The translations under genes and the position numbers were made by a program. From the NCBI RefSeq assembly GCF_026342015.1, contig NZ_JAPENL010000003.1, forward strand, positions 434,001-498,000: a stretch of DNA of 64,000 nt. Direction: 5' to 3'. Origin of the DNA: Micromonospora lupini. Lineage in GTDB: Bacteria > Actinomycetota > Actinomycetes > Mycobacteriales > Micromonosporaceae. This document shows, one piece after another, positions 34,070-42,276 of this stretch. The notes beneath the pieces are model-generated. The model was not told the DNA's origin, ran no database searches, and saw nothing but the letters and a program-made list of their open reading frames with translations. Within the stretch, counting starts at the first letter, position 1. The number at the start of each line of letters is the position of its first letter.

Positions 34070-34618
34070 GTGCTCATCAACTGGGCCGTCGTGCCCACCT
34101 GCCTGCCCATAATCCGCCGCCGTTGCCATGTGTGCGCGTCCGCACACTTCCGGCCGAGCGGCAGATTCCGCGTCAACGCCAACCACAAGCTCATCGACAT
34201 CTGGCTCCTCGCGCTCTGCACCGGATGCGGTGACACGGTGAAGCTCGAGGTCCTGGAGCGGACGACCGTGCGCTCCATCCCAGCTGAGCTGCTCGACCGG
34301 CTGCACGACAACGACAGTCGCCTGATCGCCGAGCTGCTTCAGGATCCGATCGTGCAGCGTCGCAATCGATTCGTCCTGGACTGGGACAACGCCTGGCGTC
34401 TCGACACCAACGGATCGGCGCACCTGGACCGCGACATCGTCGAGGTCGCGGTGCGCTTCGCGGCGCGCATCCCCGTCCGGCCCGCACGACTGATCGCAGC
34501 GGGTTTCGGCCTGTCACGAGCCGAGGTCGACAGGATGAGTGAGGAGGGGAAGCTCGTGTCGACAGTGCGCCTGAGCGGCAAGCTGTCCGGCGACTTCACC
34601 TTCACGTTCAAGCCCTGA
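34070..34618 (+). CDS. DUF1062 domain protein
   Basis: The protein is about 182 residues. It matches the DUF1062 pattern: an N-terminal region with CHVCASAHFRPSGRFRVNANHKLIDIWLLALCTGCGDTVKLEVLERTTVRSI. Two CxxC pairs (C-H-V-C and C-T-G-C) probably bind one zinc ion. The GTG at 34070 is preferred by homology (V-L-I-N-W-A-V-V-P), with an in-frame TTG at 34034 as alternative. DUF1062 has no defined function. A strong hairpin follows the stop. Confidence 0.85.
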   Translation: MLINWAVVPTCLPIIRRRCHVCASAHFRPSGRFRVNANHKLIDIWLLALCTGCGDTVKLEVLERTTVRSIPAELLDRLHDNDSRLIAELLQDPIVQRRNRFVLDWDNAWRLDTNGSAHLDRDIVEVAVRFAARIPVRPARLIAAGFGLSRAEVDRMSEEGKLVSTVRLSGKLSGDFTFTFKP

Positions 34619-34632
34619 GTTTCCTCGGGTCC

Positions 34633-34670
34633 ACGGGCCTGGCCGGCGTTGTTTCGCCGGGCAGGCCCGT
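34633..34670 (+). terminator. Strong hairpin after the DUF1062 gene
   Basis: ACGGGCCTG-G-CCGGCG and CGCCGG-G-CAGGCCCGT pair almost perfectly (34633-34670) around a T-rich loop, with one symmetric G-G mismatch. It lies 14 bases after the stop and is a convincing factor-independent-type terminator despite the missing T-run. Confidence 0.8.
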
Positions 34671-34741
34671 TGGCGCGCCCTGCCGATCTTGGTAGCCGAG
34701 CGGCCCGGCCGTAAGGTGCTCGCCATGATCGAGGAGGCGGC

Positions 34742-35251
34742 ATGCCGTTGACGAATCCGTGGCTGGCCGGCCCCACGCCGACTGGACGACTCGATCGCGA
34801 ACGGCTTGAGGAGCGCATTCTCCACCTGCTGTCGTCGCAGAACATGTGCGTGCTCGCGACCACGGGTCCGGACGGTCCGCTGGCCACCCCGGTGCGGTAC
34901 TACTCGCTCGACTTCACTGTGCTGTTCACGGCCGCGCCCCGTTCGCCGAAGATGCGCAACATCGCTGCCGATCCACGGGTGTCCGTCGGGATCTTCGCGC
35001 CGCTGGTCGGGCTGGCCAGCAGCCGCGGGGCTCAGGTGTTCGGCGCCGCCCGGGTGCTCGACCCGGGACATCCGGACCGTGCGCACTACTGGGAGGCGTT
35101 CCGATGGGAGAACGAGCACGCCGAGCGGGGGCGACCGCTGTCCGAGCCACCCGAGGACACCCTGGTGGTCGTTGAGGCGGAGCGGATCGTCTACACCGAG
35201 CACTGGCTGCGACGTGAAGGTTTGGCGCCCCGCCAGTTCTGGCGTCGCTGA
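34742..35251 (+). CDS. Pyridoxamine 5'-phosphate oxidase-like flavin/F420-type protein
   Basis: The protein is 169 residues. The split-barrel pattern is clear: LEERILHLLSSQNMCVLATTGPDGPLATPVRYYSLDFTVLFTAAPRSPKMRNIAADPRVSVGIF, then GAQVFGAARVLDPG. This family binds FMN, F420 or haem. The ATG at 34742 is preceded by GAGGAGGC. The cofactor and substrate cannot be decided from motifs; many actinobacterial members use F420 or FMN. It stands alone. Confidence 0.85.
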   Translation: MPLTNPWLAGPTPTGRLDRERLEERILHLLSSQNMCVLATTGPDGPLATPVRYYSLDFTVLFTAAPRSPKMRNIAADPRVSVGIFAPLVGLASSRGAQVFGAARVLDPGHPDRAHYWEAFRWENEHAERGRPLSEPPEDTLVVVEAERIVYTEHWLRREGLAPRQFWRR

Positions 35252-35268
35252 GGCGCCTCTTCCGGCGA

Positions 35269-35436
35269 TCACCCTGCCTGGTCGCTGTCCTGCTCGGAAG
35301 GGGCCTCGTCCGGCGTCCGGGCGTCGTCGTCGGTCAGGGCGTCGTCCGACGGGCTGGCGAGGTCGGCGAGCCGGCGCTCGGCCTCCCGGACCTCCTCGGC
35401 GAGCCTCGGGTTCTCCTCGTCGGGAGCCTGCGACAT
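35269..35436 (-). CDS. Small acidic hypothetical protein, 55 aa
   Basis: ATG at 35436 has GGAGG six bases upstream. The product (MSQAPDEENPRLAEEVREAE) has a short amphipathic helix, then a tail rich in Asp, Glu and Ser (DDALTDDDARTPDEAPSEQD). It is probably intrinsically disordered. No family was recognised. It is convergent with the oxidase-like gene. Confidence 0.5.
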   Translation of the reverse strand: MSQAPDEENPRLAEEVREAERRLADLASPSDDALTDDDARTPDEAPSEQDSDQAG

Positions 35437-35717
35437 GGGCGACCTCCATCGGGCGCGGACCACCCCCGCGTACCCGGCCTGCCGCGGGGAACACGGGGAT
35501 GCGCGGACCAGCCCTCGATCAGGTGATGGGAAACAGGTCCAGGAGTCCTCTCCGACCTACTATTCAGCACGTGATCAAAGGAGGCGGTCGGTTGACCTCA
35601 GAGCGCACTGTCGCCAGGCGCCGGGAGGACCGCTGGCGGCGGAAGGTGAACACCGGGCGGGCCGGGGCGCACCGGGCGGGGAGCCCAGGAGCGTTGCCGG
35701 CCCGGCCCGGTGCCGGA

Positions 35718-35939
35718 TCAGCGCTGCTTCAGCTCGCGCCAGGATGGGTGGGTGCCGCGCCAGGCGTCGGCGAGGATGGCCGCCGAGGCCCGGCTTGGGC
35801 ACTGCTGCACCCGCTCACGACCCGACGCCCCACCGATCTGGGCGCGGACCTCCCAACCCTGCCCGTCAGTACGGATGTACACGTCCCGGCGCCCGCGCGG
35901 GGTCGTGTCACCGTTCCACCAGTGTTCCTCCACCTTCAT
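35718..35939 (-). CDS. Small hypothetical protein, 73 aa
   Basis: The product starts MKVEEHWWNGDTTPRGRRDV and ends with WRGTHPSWRELKQR. It is tryptophan- and arginine-rich and looks like a short single-domain protein seen widely in actinomycetes without known function. The inner ATG at 35939 is preferred because the 39 residues upstream in the open frame are not similar in character; no clear ribosome site supports either start. Confidence 0.55.
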   Translation of the reverse strand: MKVEEHWWNGDTTPRGRRDVYIRTDGQGWEVRAQIGGASGRERVQQCPSRASAAILADAWRGTHPSWRELKQR

Positions 35940-36038
35940 TCGCCGACCGTAACGCAATTTTCGTGCTGGGGGTACGGCGCAGGTGAGCATGAACCGCCGT
36001 GATAGCCGCAATTCCGACACAGTTCCACCTGTGCGGGC

Positions 36039-36074
36039 GACGGGGAGGAACCGCATCGGCGATTCCTCCCCGTC
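36039..36074 (-). terminator. Hairpin after the SGNH-like hydrolase gene
   Basis: GACGGGGAGGAA at 36039-36050 and TTCCTCCCCGTC at 36063-36074 are perfect complements with a 12-base loop. It lies about 24 bases beyond the stop of the SGNH-like gene (minus strand) and fits a terminator for it. Confidence 0.75.
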
Positions 36075-36097
36075 CTGAGCGATGAATCAGGCCGACG

Positions 36098-38095
36098 TCA
36101 CATACCGCTGAGGACGCCCGCCAAAGTGCTGGCCAACTTGTCCTGCCCGGAGGGGCTGGGATGCGGCGATCCTCCCTCTGCGGTGACCTGAATGTCACCC
36201 GGAGTGAACGGAGGCGCAAACGCCACCCGGACGGCCGGGTCGAACGGGACGCCGAGCTGGATGGCCCAGTTGAGGTCGCTGATCACACCCCGTACGGTGC
36301 CCACCCAGAGCGGATCGATGAGCGGTTGCAGCGTCGACACCGGCGCCGAGGGCAGGTAGGACTGCAATCCGGTCGGCAGCAGCGACTTGAGCTTGGCCCA
36401 GCCGTACTGGCCGACGTCGAGGTTCGCCGGGGTGATGTCGTAGTACAGCATCCACACCACCTTGTCCGCACCGGCGCCCAGCAGCGAGTTGACGATTGTG
36501 GTGGCGTCGGCCGTGATGCCTGCGTACTGGGCCGGGCCGTCGTAGCGCGGCACCCCGATGTTGATGTAGTAGTCCTCGCCGACCGGCAGGTCGAGCCAGA
36601 AGTTGCAACCACCGCCGTTGGTGACGATGCCCTGTTTGCCGCCCACGGCCGCCCACTCGAAGCGGAACACGCCGTACGGGTCCAGCGCCTCGGCCGCGAA
36701 CTCCAGGCCCCGGCACATGCCGAGCCGGGTCAGGACTGTGGTCCAGTTGGTGTTGTTCACTCCGCCGGTGGTGGCGTGGTACGCGTTGTGCCCGTCCGCC
36801 TTGGCCTTGGCGATACGAGCGGTGGCGAGGCCGAGCGGGCTGGCCACCCGACCCCAGCCGTTGCCGCACGCGTCGGGACCGGCGCGACCGAAGATGATGT
36901 CGCCGGTGCCGTACCCGGTGCGCGCGTAGTTGTCGTAGTCGACGATGCTGCCGTCCATGTCGAAGTAGCGGCGGCCGTAGCTGTAGACGCCGTTGTTGCC
37001 GGGCATGCCGCGGTCGTCGAAGGAGGTCATCGGGCAGCCGGGGCCCACGCCGAAGCCGAACTGGTGGTGCGAGGAGCTGATCGAGTCCCCGGTGAGGGTC
37101 AGGACCGTGTCGTCCTCGACGGTCTGCACCTCGCGGCAGCGGATGCGGTCCTTGTTCGCGTCCACCAGGGTGGGGTTGCCGTTGACCTGCGGGCAGCCGG
37201 TCGGCGGCGGGGGTGGCGGCGGAGGCGTCCCGGTGGGCCCGGTCGGCGGGTCGGTCGGGTCGGTCGGGTCGTCGGTGGGCGATGACGAGCCGCTGGGCGA
37301 GGCGCTGCCCGAGGGGGACGAGCTTCCCGACGGCGACGCGCTGCCCGATGGCGACGCGCTGCCCGACGGGGAGGAACTGCCCGACGGAGACGCGCTGCCC
37401 GACGGGGAGGAACTGCCCGACGGAGACGCGCTGCCCGACGGAGACGCGCTGCCCGACGGGGACGCGCTGCCCGACGGAGACGCGCTCCCCGACGGGGAGG
37501 AACTGCCCGACGGAGACGCGCTGCCCGACGGGGACGCGCTGCCCGACGGCGACGCGCTCCCGGAGGGGGATGCGCTGCCCGAGGGGCAGGGCGAGCCGGT
37601 GGGCGACGCCGACGCGGAGGGCGAACCGCTTGGCGATGCCGTCGAGGTGGGTGCGGTCGCGGTCGCGGCGGGGGCCCGCTGCGCGACCGGCTCAGCCGTC
37701 ACCGGCGGCCGGGTCTGGCGGGTCGGCGTGGCCGACGTCGAGGCCGACGGCGAATCCGTCGGGTCCGGGCAGTCGGCGGCGGCCGCCGCGTTCTGGGTGC
37801 GGATCTGTGCGAGCCGCGCCTCGACCTCCACCGGAAGTTTTCCGCCCGGCTTCACGCAGGGATCGAGCAGCCAGGTGGTGCCCTCCAGCTCACGGGTGCA
37901 GGGCGGCGCGTCGTACGACACCGCCGCTGGCGCGGCGCTCACCGGGGTGGTCGAGGCGCCGCCGGCGGCCGGGGCGACGACCGCGGTGACAGTGGCCACC
38001 GCCACCGCCATCCCGGCGGCGAACAGAACATTGTGGACGTGGAACGACCTGGTGGGTCGCCGTCCTGGCGGTCCGCTTGGATCCAGTTGGCTCAT
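36098..38095 (-). CDS. Secreted SGNH/GDSL-like hydrolase with Ser-Pro-Gly repeat linker
   Basis: The protein is 665 residues. A signal peptide or membrane anchor lies near residues 22-46 (VLFAAGMAVAVATVTAVVAP). A short Cys-containing domain follows, then a long repeat linker (about residues 155-285, units SPSGSA or SPSGSS) and a proline run. The catalytic part begins near 290. LTLTGDSISSSHHQFGFG contains the block I GDS nucleophile (near 335), and GGSPHPSPSGQDKLA near 643 supplies the C-terminal histidine. This fits a cell-wall or extracellular esterase/lipase-like enzyme; the substrate is unknown. ATG at 38095 is preceded by GGAGGACGGC. Confidence 0.75.
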   Translation of the reverse strand: MSQLDPSGPPGRRPTRSFHVHNVLFAAGMAVAVATVTAVVAPAAGGASTTPVSAAPAAVSYDAPPCTRELEGTTWLLDPCVKPGGKLPVEVEARLAQIRTQNAAAAADCPDPTDSPSASTSATPTRQTRPPVTAEPVAQRAPAATATAPTSTASPSGSPSASASPTGSPCPSGSASPSGSASPSGSASPSGSASPSGSSSPSGSASPSGSASPSGSASPSGSASPSGSSSPSGSASPSGSSSPSGSASPSGSASPSGSSSPSGSASPSGSSSPTDDPTDPTDPPTGPTGTPPPPPPPPTGCPQVNGNPTLVDANKDRIRCREVQTVEDDTVLTLTGDSISSSHHQFGFGVGPGCPMTSFDDRGMPGNNGVYSYGRRYFDMDGSIVDYDNYARTGYGTGDIIFGRAGPDACGNGWGRVASPLGLATARIAKAKADGHNAYHATTGGVNNTNWTTVLTRLGMCRGLEFAAEALDPYGVFRFEWAAVGGKQGIVTNGGGCNFWLDLPVGEDYYINIGVPRYDGPAQYAGITADATTIVNSLLGAGADKVVWMLYYDITPANLDVGQYGWAKLKSLLPTGLQSYLPSAPVSTLQPLIDPLWVGTVRGVISDLNWAIQLGVPFDPAVRVAFAPPFTPGDIQVTAEGGSPHPSPSGQDKLASTLAGVLSGM
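37281..37590. repeat. 18-bp minisatellite encoding the SPSGSA linker
   Basis: About 17 tandem 18-bp units, with consensus CCCGACGGAGACGCGCTG on the plus strand, alternate with variants containing GGGGAGGAACTG. They encode SASPSG and SSSPSG hexapeptides on the minus strand. The variants are mixed, as expected from slippage or recombination. This is not a CRISPR array because units are contiguous. Confidence 0.9.
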
Positions 38096-38179
38096 GCCGT
38101 CCTCCAGGGACTGAGTGCACCGGTAGGTGTGTTACCGCACGGTAGGGAGGCGCGCGGTAACCCGGTAGATCAGTCGCCC

Positions 38180-40846
38180 TTACCTACTGTCGAGGCTGGA
38201 TCGCTCGCGGTGACCTGTCTCCCGTACGTCCGGCCGGTCGTGGCCGAGCACCACGGCGAGTTCCCGGCGGTTGCGGACGCCAAGCTTGGTGAAGACGCGG
38301 GCCAGGTTGTTGTTGACGGTGTTGACCGACAGTCCCAGCCGGTCAGCGATGCTGCGGCTGGACAGGGCCACCGCGAGAAGCGCGACATCCCGCTCGCGGC
38401 GGGTGAGCGTCGCCTGCTCCGCACCCGGAGCGGTCGCGGCCAGCAGTGGTGTGCGTACGCCCTGGCAGGCCTGGGCCAGCGTCGCGGCGCGCTGCGCCAC
38501 CGCCAGGCGAGGTCGACCACGGCGGGCGTACGCCCGGGCGGCGGCGCCCAGCGCCTCGGCGGCGAGCAGGGTGTGGCCGCGGGCGACGAGGTCGTCCACT
38601 GCTGCCTCCAGGGTCGGCCCGTCGTCGCGGAGCAGACCGTCGGCCGCGCCGGCGAGGGTCGACGCCAACCCGCCGAGCAGGTCGCCGAGGGCTGTCAGCC
38701 GGTCCCGCACCGGCTCGGGGGCGCCCAGCCGCGCGCACTCGTAGAGCGCCACCGCCTCGATGGTGGGCTGCTCGCTGCCCCGGGCCAGGTCGGCGGCGTG
38801 CCGGGCGGTCCGGATGGCAGCGGTGAGATCGCCCTCGGCCACCTGCACCCAGGCGCGGTTCAGCTCCACCCAGGGGTGGAAGATCCGGTTCGCGGTCCGC
38901 TCCCGCGCGTCCGCCGCGGCCAGCCAGCGGCGGGCATCGGGCAGGTCACCGGCCAGGGCCCGGACGCCCGCGAGCTCGGCCCAGTACGTCCGCACCAGGT
39001 GGTACTGGTCGTTCTCCTCGACCAGGGCGACGGCCTCGCGCAGGTCGGCCTCGGCGCCGTCGAGCCGCCCCTGGGACTTGGCGATGATCCCCCGGAACCC
39101 GGCCCACACGGCGACCATCCCCCGCGCGTCGCTGGCCACCGCCGCGCGGTAGCCCTCGTCGGCCAGCTCGACGGCCCCGGACAGCTCGCCGGCGGCGTAC
39201 CGGGCGTAGCAGAGCCCCAGCCCGACCTGCGCCTCGTTCCACGGCAGATGCTCCGGCTCGGCGGCGAGCACCGCCCGGCCGCGCTGGGCCAACTCCGCCG
39301 CGAGGTCGAGCCGGCCGAGCATCCCGGCGGCCGAGGCGGCGCCCATGGTCGCCCAGCTGGCCGCGCGTACGCCGGTGTCGGCCCTGGCCAGGACGGCCTG
39401 GCCCACCGCCAGCGCCGCCTCGCACCGGCCGTCGTAGAACAGCACCCACGACCGGGTGGCCTCGGCCAGGTCGTGCCCGGGTGAGCCGGCCGGCACCATC
39501 CGCAACGTCTCGTGCGCCTCGTCGATCCGGTCCAGGCCCCAGTAGAGCAGCCCGGCCCGGGTGATCGCCCACATGGCGAGGCGTTTGCTGCCCGGCGGCG
39601 GCGCCGGCGGCAACATGTCGAACGCCTCCTGGCTGCGCGCCTGGTACTGCAGCACCCGGGCCAGCAGCCACTGCGCCTCCCAGCCCTGCCCGGCGTCGTA
39701 CGCCGTGCGGGCCAGCCGCTCGGCCAGGTCGATGTCGAACCGGTCGATGGCCTGCCGCGCGGCGGCCAGCGCGATACCGGGATGCCGGACGCTGCCCGAA
39801 CGCAGTTGCCACACGCCGGCGACCAGCGCGTCGTCGCGGCGGCGCAGCGGCATGCTCGCCAGCACGTCGGCGAGCTGCCCGAACACGGTGCGGGACCGGC
39901 TGGCGGGCATGCTGGCGCGCAACGCCTCGCCGTAGAGCGGATGGGCCATGCGCAGCGCCGTCCGTGCGCCGGAGCGCTCGGCGACCACCATGCCGCTGCG
40001 CTCGGCGGCCTCGATGGCGGCCGGGTCGACGAACCGTTCCAGCAGGGCGAGGGAGAGCGGTTCACCGCAGGCGACCACCTCCAACACCTGACGGGCGGCC
40101 GGTTCCAGGGCGCGCTGCCGGGCACTGACCAGCTCGGCCAGGCGAGGGCTGCCCGACGCGGTGCCGCGCCAACGCCAGACGCCCCGCGACTCCCGCAACC
40201 CGCCGGTGTCCAGCGCGTCGGCCAGCAGCTCGCGCAGCAGCAGCGGGTTGCCGTCGGCGAGCTGGCGCAGGCGGCGGCGGCTGAGCGCGTCGAGCGGGCC
40301 CGGCGCCGCCTCGTCGAGCAGGTGGTCCACGGCGGTGGCGGGCAGGGGACGCACCTCCAGCCGCCGGCCGGAGCCGGTCCACAGCGAGGTGAGGGCGTCG
40401 GAGAGTGGTTCGCCCGCGCGGACCGTCGCCACCGCCACCGCCAGGCCGTGCACGGCGAGTTGGTGCAGCAGCCCGGCCGAGGGGTCGTCGAGCAGGTGCG
40501 CGTCGTCGATACCGATCATGACGGGGCGGCCGGCGCTGCGGCGGGCGAAGTCGCGCTCCACCGTGACGACCAGGCTCATCGGGTCGGCGCGCGGTCGATT
40601 GGGGGCGGGAATGAGGTGGGAGACCGCGCCGAACGGGATGGAGCGGGCCGCGCCGGTCGCGGAGACCCAGTGGCACTCCACGCCGTCCTCGGCGGCCCGC
40701 GCCAGCGCCTCACGCAGCAGCCGTGTCTTGCCCACCCCGGCGTCGCCGACCAGCACCAGGCCGGGCGCCCGCGCCGACACGACGTCCTCGATGGTCTTCA
40801 GCTCGTCGTCGCGGCCGACGAGTGTCCATTCGCCACGTCCCGACAT
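38180..40846 (-). CDS. LuxR-family (LAL-type) transcriptional regulator with N-terminal ATPase
   Basis: The protein is about 888 residues. The AAA region has VLVGDAGVGKTRLLREALARA (Walker A near residue 35) and PVMIGIDDAHLLDDPSAGLL (Walker B). A long helical repeat region follows. The C-terminal LuxR motif is LTRRERDVALLAVALSSRSIADRLGLSVNTVNNNLARVFTKLGVRNRRELAVVLG. These large regulators activate carbohydrate use, secondary metabolism or morphology genes. ATG at 40846 (M-S-G-R-G-E-W) has GAGGG upstream; an upstream GTG at 40858 is in frame. It follows the SGNH-like gene promoter region but is not coupled to it. Confidence 0.9.
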   Translation of the reverse strand: MSGRGEWTLVGRDDELKTIEDVVSARAPGLVLVGDAGVGKTRLLREALARAAEDGVECHWVSATGAARSIPFGAVSHLIPAPNRPRADPMSLVVTVERDFARRSAGRPVMIGIDDAHLLDDPSAGLLHQLAVHGLAVAVATVRAGEPLSDALTSLWTGSGRRLEVRPLPATAVDHLLDEAAPGPLDALSRRRLRQLADGNPLLLRELLADALDTGGLRESRGVWRWRGTASGSPRLAELVSARQRALEPAARQVLEVVACGEPLSLALLERFVDPAAIEAAERSGMVVAERSGARTALRMAHPLYGEALRASMPASRSRTVFGQLADVLASMPLRRRDDALVAGVWQLRSGSVRHPGIALAAARQAIDRFDIDLAERLARTAYDAGQGWEAQWLLARVLQYQARSQEAFDMLPPAPPPGSKRLAMWAITRAGLLYWGLDRIDEAHETLRMVPAGSPGHDLAEATRSWVLFYDGRCEAALAVGQAVLARADTGVRAASWATMGAASAAGMLGRLDLAAELAQRGRAVLAAEPEHLPWNEAQVGLGLCYARYAAGELSGAVELADEGYRAAVASDARGMVAVWAGFRGIIAKSQGRLDGAEADLREAVALVEENDQYHLVRTYWAELAGVRALAGDLPDARRWLAAADARERTANRIFHPWVELNRAWVQVAEGDLTAAIRTARHAADLARGSEQPTIEAVALYECARLGAPEPVRDRLTALGDLLGGLASTLAGAADGLLRDDGPTLEAAVDDLVARGHTLLAAEALGAAARAYARRGRPRLAVAQRAATLAQACQGVRTPLLAATAPGAEQATLTRRERDVALLAVALSSRSIADRLGLSVNTVNNNLARVFTKLGVRNRRELAVVLGHDRPDVRETGHRERSSLDSR

Positions 40847-40957
40847 GCCGACCCTCACCTCGCCCTCGGGGCAGCCCTGCCGTCCACCCTATGGGCAGTC
40901 CCGGCAGTTCCGCTCGACAGCTGTCGATGGCCGGCCCGGGCTACCGGGCTGCGGCGT

Positions 40958-42058
40958 TCACCCCGCAGTGGTGAGCAGGTAGTCGTCGGCCTCGGGGCTC
41001 CACCGCAGGTCGAGTATGCCTGCGGTGGCGGCGGCCTTGCAGAACTGGAGGAAGCTGCGGTAGCCGAGCTTCTTCTCGCTGAAGTCGGGGCGGGCCCGGC
41101 GCACCTGGTTCTTCAGCCCGGACAACGCCACCGGGTTGCCGCTGCTGCCCAGGTCCGCGACGACGCCCCGGAGCAGGCCGAACGCCACCTCCCGGTCGCC
41201 GTGCTCGGGCAGGGACACCTCGGGGTCGCCCTTCGCGGGCCCCTCGGCCAGCTCGATCACGTTGCGCTCGCCGAGGTGGCGCAGCAGCTCGCCAAAGGTG
41301 CGGAAGCCGTAGTCGGACTCGCTGAACGTCGGATCCTTGCGCAGGAGGGTGCGCTTGAGCCGGGAGGCGGTGACCTCACCGTTGGCGCTGCCCTGCAACC
41401 CGGCAACCGTCTGGGCGACCTGCACGGCGAGCGCGTCCACGTCGCGGCCGGGCTCCTCCCCCGCCGGCCGGCGGTCCACCTCCGGCTCGGGCTCGTGCTC
41501 CCGCTCCGGCTCGGGCGGGCGCTGGTCCGGGCCGGCCTGGCGGGTGGTGGGACGAGCGCGCCGACCGCGCGGCGGCGGGATGTCGACGCCCTCCAGCCGG
41601 TCGTAGTAGAGGAACTCGTCGCACGCCGGCGGCAGCAGCGCCGACGTGGACCCCTCGACGCCGACACCGATGACCCGCTTGTTCAGCTCGCGGAGCTTGT
41701 GGACCAGGGGCGTGAAGTCGCTGTCGCCGCTGCAGATGACGAATGTGGAGATGTAGTCGCGCTCGAACGCCAGCTCGATCGCGTCCACTGCCATCTTGAT
41801 GTCGGCGGCGTTCTTACGGGACGCGCCCATGCGCTGGGGGATCTCGATGAGCTCGACGTGGGACCGGGTGAGCATCCGGCGGTCCTCGTCGAAGTACGAC
41901 CAGTCGGCGTACGCCCGGCGCACCACGACCCGTCCGCGCTCGGCCAGCGCGTCGGCGATCGGCCGAAAGTCGAAGGCCGCGCCGCCACGGTGGTCGCGGG
42001 CTCCCAACGCCAGGTTCTCGTAGTCGAGGAAAAGGGCGATCCGGTCTTCTTGATCCAC
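40958..42058 (-). CDS. NYN-domain ribonuclease-like protein with two OST-HTH/LOTUS-type domains
   Basis: The protein is about 366 residues. The N-terminal NYN (PIN-like) domain reads RIALFLDYENLALGARDHRGG, with acidic active-site residues also in NAADIKMAVDAIELAF and STFVICSGDSDFTPLVHKLRELNKRVIGVG. A proline/glutamate linker follows. Two C-terminal LOTUS-like winged helices are visible: LKRTLLRKDPTFSESDYGFRTFGELLRHL and LKNQVRRARPDFSEKKLGYRSFLQFC. Such proteins are thought to cleave or bind RNA. GTG at 42058 gives the NYN-typical N-terminus; ATG at 42133 is an alternative. It is divergent from the beta-helix glycosidase gene. Confidence 0.88.
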   Translation of the reverse strand: MDQEDRIALFLDYENLALGARDHRGGAAFDFRPIADALAERGRVVVRRAYADWSYFDEDRRMLTRSHVELIEIPQRMGASRKNAADIKMAVDAIELAFERDYISTFVICSGDSDFTPLVHKLRELNKRVIGVGVEGSTSALLPPACDEFLYYDRLEGVDIPPPRGRRARPTTRQAGPDQRPPEPEREHEPEPEVDRRPAGEEPGRDVDALAVQVAQTVAGLQGSANGEVTASRLKRTLLRKDPTFSESDYGFRTFGELLRHLGERNVIELAEGPAKGDPEVSLPEHGDREVAFGLLRGVVADLGSSGNPVALSGLKNQVRRARPDFSEKKLGYRSFLQFCKAAATAGILDLRWSPEADDYLLTTAG

Positions 42059-42276
42059 GCGGCCCAGCGTACGCCGGGCGTGGGCCGTCGGGGCGCAGGC
42101 GACGCGCGACACCTCAACTCGCCGATCGTCCATTTCTTGCGACCTTGCAGTCGCCTCTTTTCGTAGTTCGATTGTCGTCTTGCAGCGGGCTGTTCGGTGC
42201 TGCATCATGCAGATCAATGTCGGGCGCCGGGGGCGCCGGGCGGACCTCCACCACCATCCACCCAGGAGGGTCACAG

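Noticed and set aside
37281..37590. Possible CRISPR array
   Set aside because: Units are contiguous 18-base repeats without unique spacers and keep a reading frame; no cas genes nearby.
36993..38114. Acidic PDGDALPDGE repeat protein on the plus strand
   Set aside because: It is the antisense reading of the SPSGSA repeats in the secreted SGNH-like gene, which has signal peptide, GDS motif and ribosome site.
39512..42166. 884-codon open frame on the plus strand
   Set aside because: It spans two unrelated minus-strand genes (LuxR-type and NYN) and ignores their boundary; composition is typical of an antisense shadow.
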